Shown: positions 49,201 through 61,200 of the stretch, in pieces
How positions within the stretch are numbered: the stretch's first letter is position 1
How the letters are laid out: every line of letters starts with the position of its first letter
NCBI GenBank assembly: GCA_944474755.1
Contig: OX104122.1
Location: forward strand, 4,613,223-4,677,222
DNA from: Limnoperna fortunei
Taxonomy: Eukaryota > Mollusca > Bivalvia > Mytilida > Modiolidae
Length of the DNA stretch: 64,000 nucleotides
Reading direction: 5' to 3'
Made by a program: the position numbers and the translations under genes
The notes under the pieces: generated by a model
Databases searched by the model: none
What the model saw: the letters and a program-made list of their open reading frames with translations, nothing else
What the model was told of the DNA's origin: nothing

Positions 49201-52200
49201 ATGAATGATCATGATGATGATAGTGATTAAAACACTGAATGATGGTAATATATCTAAAATTTCTGTATAAACATGATAAAGTACTAAATATACATGAATG
49301 ATTAACATGTTTATTGGATTCTTCTCCAGAAAGATTTTTTCGGAACAAAAATCCAAGATGATTGCCATCACAGGATGTTCAGTTAACACATACTTGTACA
49401 ACCTTCACATGCATGCAGCAATATTTAACACGGCGTCTCTGAAAAAAGAAACTTATTAGCAATACTCGTTTAATATTCCAAACATTGATGCCAACAGTTA
49501 AATGTTAAAAGCTTTCCTCTCAGATACAGCAAACTTTGAAAAATGCAGTTTGTGCTTATTTTTATTGTAAGTGTGTACAGATTGCAAGTGCAGCAGTACC
49601 TTTACACTTTGAGTCAGCTGCAGCTATATTTTTGGTATGAAGTTAACACAGACAATGTGTAATTTCATCTGTTTTATTTTACAGGATGCTGAAGACCATA
49701 TAAGAGCAGGTATGTTACTGGTATTTTAAATCTGTTAAATTGAAAAGCATATTTTATCATGAATTGTTAGATGGTCTATGGATATATAGAAGTCATCAGT
49801 TAGATTACCCGAATATCTGGTAAACCTAGTCTATGGTTAAGACCGAAGAGTCTTCATTTAGATTACCCAAATATCTGGTAAAAAGTGATCTGTGGTTCAG
49901 ATTTAAAATTCATCAGTTGGATTACCCGACTATCTGATAAAGAATAAATGGCTAGAAAGTAATGGTCAACATTTAACACCTTTAATATTTAACTTAGGAA
50001 TTGTTAAATGTTTGTGGCAAACAAATAATAGATCTAGAGATATACAATACCAGAAATAGATGGATATGTATATGAGACTTGCATTTTAGCTAAAGTATTC
50101 ACTTACACACTAGTGTGGAGTTAGTACAAAGCAGACATGGATAATGTCTTGTAATAAGGATGTAGCAGAACATTTGATATCTTTATGATTATGTCTTGTA
50201 ATAAGGATGTAGCAGAACATTTGATATCTTTATGATTATGTCTTGTAATAAGGATGTAGCAGAACATTTGATATCTTTATGATTATGTCTTGTAATAAGG
50301 ATGTAGCAGAACATTTGATATCTTTATGATAATGTCTTGTAATAAGGATGTAGCAGAATATTTGATATCTTTATGATTATGTCTTGTAATAAGGATGTAG
50401 CAGAACATTTGATATCTTTATGATTATGACATGGATAATGTCTTGTAATAAGGATGTAGCAGAACATTTGATATCTTTATGATAATGTCTTGTAATAAGG
50501 ATGTAGCAGAACATTTGATATCTTTATGCTTATGTCTTGTAGTAAGGATGTAGCAGAACATTTGATATCTTTATGATAATGTCTTGTAATAAGGATGTAG
50601 CAGAACATTTGATATCTTTATGATTATGACGACAACATAAAACTAAACCCTGATGACACAAATCAAATTTTCCTTAAAAACAGATTTGGTTTATATAGAT
50701 CTTTGAGAAAACTTTCGAAATATGTTTTCTTAGAAATGTTTTGCAGCAGTTAAAAGTAATCTGAGTTGCAACAGTCATCTTTCAGAATTGTTTTGATGAT
50801 AATTGCCTTTATCTAAAATGGCTGCCACCACTAGAAACCTCAGGACATATAAGATAACAAATTTATCTGACACTACTAAACGTCACCTTCTGATAATGTC
50901 TTAAATGTCCGATAATCCTTAGGACCCCACTCTCAATCTAACATGTCAACATTTCCTTTAAATAGAACTGCGGGAATTTATTTATATGTCTACTACTGAA
51001 ATACATAGTTGCCATTAAGGATCGAATGCAAGAAAACTTTATTATTGTCCTCTTTTAAATCTTGTGAGATGTTTAGTGACAAACAAAATTATGTACAGAA
51101 CTTGTTTTATTCCACAACACAACCTCAAATATCAGTAGAGACAGACTGTCATAGATAAGTCACACCGTTAACAGGTCAGGTACAGTAGAGACGGACTGTC
51201 ATAGACTGGACAGGTACAGTAGAGACAGACTATCATAGATAAGCCTCACCATGGACTGGACAGGTACAGTAGAGACAGACTGTCATAGATAAGCCTCACC
51301 ATGAACTGGTCAGGTACAGTAGAGACAGACTGTCATAGATAAGTCACACCATGGACTGGACAGGTACAGTAGAGACAGACTGTCATAGATAAGTCACGCC
51401 ATGGACTGGACAGGTACAGTAGAGACAGACTGTCATAGATAAGCCTCACCATGGACTGGACAGGTACAGTAGAGACAGACTGTCATAGATAAGTCACACC
51501 ATGGACTGGTCAGGTACAGTAGAGACAGACTGGCATAGATAAGTCACATCATGGACTGGTCAGGTACAGTAGAGACAGACTCATAGATAAGTCACACCAT
51601 GGACTGGTCAGGTACAGTAGAGACAGACTGGCATAGATAAGTCACACCATGGACTGGTCAGGTACAGTAGAGACAGACTGGCATAGATAAGTCACACCAT
51701 GGACTGGTCAGGTACAGTAGAGACAGACTGTCATAGATAAGCCTCACCATGGACTGGTCAGGTACAGTAGAGACAGACTGTCATAGATAAGTCACACCAT
51801 GGACTGGTCAGGTACAGTAGAGACAGACTGGCATAGATAAGTCACATCATGGACTGGTCAGGTACAGTAGAGACAGACTCATAGATAAGTCCCACCATGG
51901 ACTGGTCAGGTACAGTAGAGACAGACTGGCACAGATAAGTCACACCATGGACTGGTCAGGTACAGTAGAGACAGACTGGCATAGATGAGTCACACCATGG
52001 ACTGGTCAGGTACAGTAGAGACAGACTGTCATAGATAAGCCTCACCATGGACTGGTCAGGTACAGTAGAGAAAGACTGTCATAGATAAGTCACACCATGA
52101 ACTGGTCAGGTACAGTAGAGACAGACTGTCATAGATAAGTCACACCATGGACTGGACAGGTACAGTAGAGACAGACTGTCATAGATAAGTCACACCATGG

Positions 52201-55200
52201 ACTGGACAGGTACAGTAGAGACAGTCTGTCATAGATAAGCCTCACCATGGACTGGACAGGTACAGTAGAGACAGACTGTCATAGATAAGCCTCACCATGG
52301 ACTGGACAGGTACAGTAGAGACAGACTGTCATAGATAAGTCACACCATGGACTGGACAGGTACAGTAGAGACAGACTGTCATAGATAAGTCACACCATGG
52401 ACTGGTCAGGTACAGTAGAGACAGACTGGCATAGATAAGTCACATCATGGACTGGTCAGGTACAGTAGAGACAGACTCATAGATAAGTCACACCATGGAC
52501 TGGTCAGGTACAGTAGAGACAGACTGGCATAGATAAGTCACACCATGGACTGGTCAGGTACAGTAGAGACAGACTGGCATAGATAAGTCACACCATGGAC
52601 TGGTCAGGTACAGTAGAGACAGACTGTCATAGATAAGCCTCACCATGGACTGGTCAGGTACAGTAGAGACAGACTGTCATAGATAAGTCACACCATGGAC
52701 TGGTTAGGTACAGTAGAGACAGACTGGCATACATAAGTCACATCATGGACTGGTCAGGTACAGTAGAGACAGACTCATAGATAAGTCCCACCATGGACTG
52801 GTCAGGTACAGTAGAGACAGACTGGCACAGATAAGTCACACCATGGACTGGTCAGGTACAGTAGAGACAGACTGGCATAGATGAGTCACACCATGGACTG
52901 GTGAGGTACAGTAGAGACAGACTGTCATAGATAAGCCTCACCATGGACTGGTCAGGTACAGTAGAGACAGACTGTCATAGATAAGTCACACCATGAACTG
53001 GTCAGGTACAGTAGAGACAGACTGTCATAGATAAGTCACACCATGGACTGGACAGGTACAGTAGAGACAGACTGTCATAGATAAGTCACACCATGGACTG
53101 GACAGGTACAGTAGAGACAGTCTGTCATAGATAAGCCTCACCATGGACTGGACAGGTACAGTAGAGACAGACTGTCATAGATAATTCACACCATGGACTG
53201 GACAGGTACAGTAGAGACAGACTGTCATAGATAATTCTCACCATGAACTGGTCAGGTACAGTAGAGACAGACTGTCATAGATAAGTCACACCATGGACTG
53301 GACAGGTACAGTAGAGACAGACTGTCATAGATAAGTCACACCATGGACTGGTCAGGTACAGTAGAGACAGACTGTCATAGATAAGTCACACCATGAATTG
53401 GTCAGGTACAGTACTTGATTTTACTATTTATTATTTATTTAGGTTTACCCATAGAGTTATTTCATCTAGACAAACAGTCTGCAAGTGTGTTTACAGCTTT
53501 ACTTAAGGAAGGCAGTTATGAACTTTTTGAGCTGCGGTCGATGTTGCAAGGTGAACAAGGAACTGGAAAATCCACTATTGCCAGGTTCCTTGTAGGAAAG
53601 GGTCCCACAAAATTCCGAATGTCCACTGATGGCATAGATCTGTATACAGGCTTGTCTTTTTTTGATGACGAGACCAATGAATGGATTGGTGGCAAGCAAG
53701 GTATAGTATAGACTAATGTCTCAAAGTTTGATTTAAGAGATCAATTATTGATACTTACCATAGTGAAGACATTGCATAGCAACTGTTATGACAGTCGTGT
53801 CCAAGTGTCTATTTGTATTGAATATTTGAAAGTAAAATCATAAAAGGATGGAGGACTGAAAACGGTTTGTAGGCCTCACCCTTAAAAGCGTGTACCCTGA
53901 CCATAGTAGGTGCCTTGTTGAAAATTATAGCATGTCAATTTTTTTTTTAATTTTTAATGAATGCTAATTAGCAAATGTCCATTGTTCACAAATATACATG
54001 CATGTGCGACGATATTGTATAAAATAGTTTTGAGGTCAAACCTTTTACGTCTTAGATTTTACAGTGATACGTCATACTAAGCTTTTGAGGATTGATATTG
54101 GGAAAATACAATTGAGATTTGTTCTGAAGTCAAATATCTTCTCGTATGGGAGGTGCCTAAAAGGGTTTTTTCAGTTTGATTGTGGAGGCCCCTCGAGCTT
54201 TTTGAGAGCCAGAAGAGCTATTTGGCAGGCCTATAATAATATCATTGTGTATGTGGCAGTCTAGCCTGTGCCATTGTGTAAATTATTAGCTTGCTATCAC
54301 TTAATTGAAATATTGTATCATATTGAGACAGAATAGCCAATGACATGTGGTTTGTCTTTAGCATCATTATGTAAGACAGACGAGCCAATGACATGTGGTT
54401 TGTCTTTAGCATCATTTGTCGGAGACAGAAGAGCCAATGACATGTGGTTTGTCTTTAGCATCATTTGTCGGAGACAGAAGAGATGACATGTGGTTGGTCT
54501 TTAGCATCATGTGTCGGAGACAGAAGAGACGATAACATGTGGTTTGTCTTTAGCATCATTATGTAAGACAGACGAGCCAATGACATGTGGTTTGTCTTTA
54601 GCATCATTATGTAAGACATACGAGCCAATGACATGTGGTTTGTCTTTAGCATCATTTGTCGGAGACCGAAGAGCCAATGACATGTGGTTTGTCTATAGCA
54701 TCATTTGTCGGAGACAGAAGAGACGATGACATGTGGTTGGTCTTTAGAATCATTTGTCGGAGACAGAAGAGACGATAACATGTGGGTTGTCTTTAGCATC
54801 ATTATGTAAGACAGACAAGCCAATGACATGTGGTTTGTCTTTAGCATCATTATGTAAGACAGACGAGCCAATGACATGTGGTTTGTCTTTAGCATCATTT
54901 GTCGGAGACAGAAGAGCCAATGACATGTGGTTTGTCTTTAGCATCATTTGTCGGAGACAGAAGAGCCAATGACATGTGGTTTGTCTATAGCATCATTTGT
55001 CGGAGACAGAAGAGACAATTACATGTGGTTTGTCTTTAGCATCATTTGTCGGAGACAGAAGAGACGATAACATGGGGTTTGTCTTTAGCATCATTTGTCG
55101 GGGCCAGAAGAGCCAGTGACATGTGGTTGGTCTTTAGCATCATTTGTCGGAGACAGAAGAGACGATAACATGTGGTTTGTCTTTAGCATCATTTGTCGGA

Positions 55201-58200
55201 GACAGAAGAGCCAATGACATGTGGTTGGTCTTTAGCATCATTTGTCGGAGACAGAAGAGACGATGACATGGGGTTTGTCTTTAGCACATTTTATAGGAGA
55301 CAAAAGAGCCAATGACATGTGGTTGGTCTTTAGCATCATTTTATAGGAGACAGAAGAACTGATGACATGAGGTTGTTCTATAGCATTTTGTAAGAGACAA
55401 AAGAGCCGATGACGTGTGGTTGGTCTTTAGCATTATTTTGTAGGAGACAAAAGAGCCAAAGACATGTGGTTGGTCTTTAGCATCATTTTATAGGAGACAA
55501 AAGAGCCAATGACATGTGGTTGGTCTAGGCGTTCATTTTATAGGAGACAGAAGAAATTGATGACATGTGTTTTTGTCTATAGCATCATTTTGTAGGAGAC
55601 AGAAGAGCCAGTGACATGTGGTTGGTCTATACCATCATTTTGTTGGAGACAGAAGAGTCAGTCTGTAGCGTCCTTTTGACTAGGAAATCAAATTTTTAAG
55701 TGGATATTTTTTTGTTAGATCGTGATTTAAACATCTGCACTATATATTAAAATGATGTTCATTTTTATCTTCAGGTTTTGCAATGGCGGATATAACTGTT
55801 AGCAGATCTATTAAATCTTTCAAGAAACAAGGAGCTTCACATGAAGAACTGACGGAAGAAACAATAAAAAACTCTGAACAGACAAAAACAGAATCTGAGC
55901 TATCACCTGACATTTCAGAAGTAATATACCAAAGGCAAGGGCACACTCCTTTGTCATCAGAGGACACAGACAAAAGTGTAGTGAAAAAACAAGTACTTCC
56001 ATTTCAGTCAGGGACAGAGACAGATATGCCTGAAACAAAAACAAAGTTACAAAGACAATCATATATACCTGAGAACATGCAGGATATTAAGTCGAAAAAT
56101 CAAGAATCAAAACATCGTTTTATGGGTCAACAGTTACCATCAAACATGCATGGACGAGATACAAAAGGGAAATTTAAGGATCAAATTAGAGAATCTGTAA
56201 CAGAAAGTGGATTAAAACATGATGATTATTATGGAATTATTAAAAACCCAGGACTAGTTGAACAACTAAAGGCTTTATTTGGGGTAAAGAAAGAGGTTAA
56301 AAAAATAAAAATATCTGTAACAAAGGAAAAGTTCTTAAATAAATCAAAAGAAGTTTCAAAAAAGAATTTTCACAAGAGGAAGATAGTACCTGTTACAATT
56401 TGGGATTTTGGAGGACAGGATGTGTTCTACAGTACCCACCAAACCTTCTTGACATACCGTGCTGTTTATATGCTTATTTTGGACGGCAGTCGTACATTGA
56501 ATGAGCCATGCAAATATGAACAGTTTTTACCTGGCAGAGAAGGAGCCAAAACCCAAAAAGGTAAGAATATAGTTATCAATTTACCCAAATGAACAACCAA
56601 GTGGAACCTAGGCAGACAATGAAGGCAAATGAAACAATTCACTGTTAAAGGGAAACGTTAACGAAAATTATATTGTTATTCATTGCCTCTCGATGTTTTA
56701 TTAAATTTTAAATGGTTAAGTTTCTACATTGAATTTACATTGTAAAAATATGCAATCATAGAGGTCTGTTATCTTGTCATTATCTCGTCGCTGGATGGCG
56801 ATGCTAAAGATCAGTTGACATCATGCCAGTACCTAAAAGTCGTCATATGATAATAATGATAAGCGTTCAATCAACACAAGGCTGTACTATACGACTTATA
56901 CTTCAGATGTCCACAACAGCAACAACTTCATATGCGAAGATAATTTTGAGGTATATTGCATGTCGGATAGTTTAATGGTAAGGTGATCTTCAATAAGGTG
57001 ACCTCAAATTTAGCTCACCTGATCATGACCCAAATATGATTAACCTTTAATCTGGTTCTCATCACTTGGGGTCGGTATACTTTTCATATTCCAATCTTCT
57101 TCTATAAAGCCATTTGCAAATTGGAACCAAACTACATGTAGATGGTTTTCTACAAATTTTAAGTTTTTTGTGCCAATCCAAAATCCAAGATGGCTGCCAC
57201 CATGGAACACATGATACGCGAAAAACACCCAAATAGCTTCTTTTACGAAACAGTTCCACACAATTAAACCAATAATTAATTATTATTAATTCTGTTAATT
57301 ACCTTTCATGAATGAGAAATGATTTACCTGTAAACATTTGTATGTCCAGGTACAACTGCTGCTTCAAGATGTGCAATATTGTCTGCGGTATTTTATGTTT
57401 AAAATAATTATGAAAATATGTTTTTTAATGTACAAATATGTTTTTAAGTTAATTCATCAGTCATAGTTGATATACATGATATAAATTAATAAATTAACAC
57501 AGAATTAAATTTGTTTCTAAAAGTACTTTTTTAATACAAAGATCATTACAACATAAGGACGCATCATATATTATTAGCTGGTCATAAGACATCGATCGTT
57601 TTTATATTTGTCAAAGAACGAAGGCAGAAAACCACATTTTAAAACTAGATTATTTATCATACTTTATTGGATAAAGTAAGTTATTACATCACAACCTGCA
57701 ATGTCATGGTAACTACTGTCAATAAGGCAGCCCCATATACAAAATTACCATTTATAACCCACTCTCAAAGCGTAACGGTTGAGGATATAATAAAACATCA
57801 AAAGGCATCTATAACCCACTCTCAAAGCGTATTAAACGGTTGAGGATATAATAAAACATCAAAATGCATCTATAACCCACTCTCAACATGTAACGGTTGA
57901 GAATATAATAAAACATCAAAAGGCATCTATAACCCACTCTCAACACGTAACGGTTGAGGATATAATAAAACATCAAAAGGCATCGAAAACATCAAAATAT
58001 GTTTGTTTTATAACATATTAAGTTATCGTTTTTTGTGCTCTCCCTTTAACATCTGTAAGTAGACTTGGAACTTTTATCTCCCTTTAACATCTGTAAGTAG
58101 ACTTTGAACTATTACATGTGTATGCACCTTTTTATGAATTTTAAAAGTTAATAACCAGATGAAGAGATTTTTATTGCATTGTCAGATATATTATTTAATT

Positions 58201-61200
58201 CGTGATTTCACATCACATTTCGTGTTTCCTATCAACTGAAAAAGTGTCTGAAGAAAGACTACCCCATATAACACCACAATCATGACTCAGATGGGGTTGT
58301 TTTTTAAGAGGAGACTAATGTATCTGTAAGGTTTAAATTGGCATGTTAAGAAGTAATAACAGCTGAGATTTTCATTTCAGACTATGTGAGATTTTGGATC
58401 AACACAATAATTACCTACTGTAAAGGGGAGATTACTGGGTTTCCTAAAATCATGGTAATACTCACACACAAGGATAAACTAAAAGAGGTATGTCCTCAGT
58501 TCAATTAAGTTTTATCATGTGCAGTTAAATTTGTGGAATATGAATTATTGTCTGCATGACTGGTTGTTTGGTGTTATACTTTGTATATGTAAGATCACTA
58601 TACTGTAGATTTGAATGACATTTATATATATAAGCTATTCCTCAATGATAACTCTAGGTATATTGAAGACCAGTCTTTATGATGTGGGGCATATTGTTTT
58701 ACCCCTGCCTATCTGTCCCATATGTTTTCCAGACTTTGCTTTGATATTGAGCTGATCTTTGGTATGTTGGTCTACAGTAAAAAAGTACAGATCGAGTTTA
58801 CATTTCATTGATTTTTATGAAAACTACTATCTTTGCCTATGAAATATCATCAAACTCATATTTTTCCTGAATATTTTGAAAACGTGTGTTTGTACTAAGC
58901 TGACTTTGGTATGTGAGTGATGATTTACAGATCAAGTTTATAATGCATTTCCGCTCCGCTGATATCTTCTAGAAAAGAGACACAATAAAATCTCCAGGAT
59001 AGTGCTGTTTCAATGTTATAATACACTTGTGTCAAATAGCATGGAAACATTACTAGTTTGAATGAGTTATGCCTTACACATTCGAATTATATTTTATGTA
59101 AACCGTTGAACATATGTTAAAATTGTTTTTCAGACTGAAATTGAAGTAAGAAGAAATGAAATATTTGAAGGAATTAAAGAAATGTTTGATGGGAGCCCCA
59201 TTATACACCATCTGGCCATTGAAGATAGAATATTTGTAAATGCAAGGAACAGCAATGACCCTGAAATGCAAAAGATTAAACATTCGTTGATTAATCAAGC
59301 AAGAATTCAGCCGACATGGGGTCAGAAGTTACCAAAATGTTTTCTTCCACTAGAATTAGAAATCCAGTACCTTGTCAAGAAAGGTTACACATTAATACAC
59401 ATTGAACATATGAGGAAAATAAATGATCAGCAGGCAATCCGTCCATTAACAAGCTCTGAGCTGAAAGTATTTCTGAAGTTCCAACATTCCATGGGTAAAA
59501 TCCTTTATTTCGATGAGCCTTACTTGGACCAGGATATCATAATCTCTCCTACATTTCTTATTGATGCCTTCAAATCCATTATTACAGACCAGCAGTTTTG
59601 CAAAGGAGATAAGCAGAAAGAAGAAGCCTGGTACTGGATGGATAAGAAAGGAATAATTTTAAAGCAAGCAGTTGAGACAGTTTGGAAACAAAAGAAGTAT
59701 GCACATTTTTATAATTCAATGTGGTATCTGCTAGGGGTAATGACTCATCTTGATATTTTGGTGGAGCCCAGGCGCTACGATTCACATCATAACCGAATAC
59801 CAACCGACTTCTACTACGTGGCAAGCATGGTACGTAAACAAGACACAACTGGATATCTTCAGTCGCCCACATTCAGCCAAAGAAACATTGCCATATCTTT
59901 TGATACATATGGATCAATTATACCTCCAGCTTTGTCCTTCAGATTTATCAGTTACTGCTTAAGTATTTGGGGTGTTAAAACATACGGAGACGAGGATATG
60001 TTGTTCCACAGGTCGGCTGTTCTTACGGTTGACCCCTCTCTTGATGTAAACATTCAATGTGAAGATGAACGACTTATTGTACGTCTAGTACATGCGAGAA
60101 ATCGAGCTTTGATAACGAGAGATCTGGCATCAGGTATACGGGAGTGCTTAATAGCTGCCCTACATAAAATCAGTCAGCTGTACGTCAGAACAAGCAATGA
60201 AAGTACAAGCAATATTCGGTCATTTGAAGTGAAAGTGTGCTGTAGTTCTTCAGAGGCTCCATGTTCCATTGCCATAAAAGATATAGGTGATGTTTGGATC
60301 TGTTCTGGTCACCAAATAAAACATGGAAAAGATTTGGTTTTGTCATGGTTTAGAGAAAAGGTAATACAATTAATTAAAATTAAGAAATATAAAATTATGG
60401 ATTAAATTATGCATCATTTGTATCTTTCAGAAACTCGTTTTCCTAGCAATTTTGCATTTTAAGTTTCTAGAGTGATTTTAATATTTGATATGATGGGCTA
60501 GACAAAAATCCTGAGGAGGAAATCTGGAAGATCTTATAGAAAGTTTTAATATTTAGGTTGTCCAATTGTTACGTGTATGTGTCAGGCTTGCACAGATTTA
60601 TGAAAATTACAATTACAATTTTTTGTAAGTAAATTAAGTAAAAGTAAGTAAATTATTCATTTCAGAGAAAAGAAAAGTGTGAATCTGTGTGCCCAGGTAT
60701 GTCTTTTTTTAGCTCAACTGACCCAAAGGGTCATTGTGAGCTATTATCATCCCTCTGCATCCGTCGTCGTCAGCATCATGGTCTGCCATAAACTAATTAC
60801 ATTTCTATCTTCTTCTCCACAACCAATCAGCCAATTGGAACCAAACTTGGCAGGAATGTTTATTGGGTGGTTCTTAACAAATTTTAAGTTATTGGTGCCA
60901 ATCCAAAATTCAAGATGGCTGCCATCGCAGGACATTGTTTTACATAGTACCTTATGCGAAAAACATACAAACAACTTGTTCCCCACAATGAAGCCAAATT
61001 AATAAGGAAATGAAGGTTGGATATTTATCTTATTATTTTAGTTTTTTTAGCCAATTGCAAAATTAACATGGCTTCCAGGGTGATTAATGCATTGGCTTAA
61101 TTTTAAAATTCTTTTTATAAACCCCTTGTCATATTGATTTGAAATATTGCATAAATGTATCTTAAATGGTCCTCTGCAAAGTTTTAGTTGTATATGACGA

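Noticed and set aside
54511..54972. Short plus-strand frames of SETEETITCGLSLASL type
   Set aside because: Translation of the 49-bp intronic array; minus-strand frames are equally open.
59582..59872. 96-codon minus-strand frame
   Set aside because: Shadow of the COR exon on the opposite strand.
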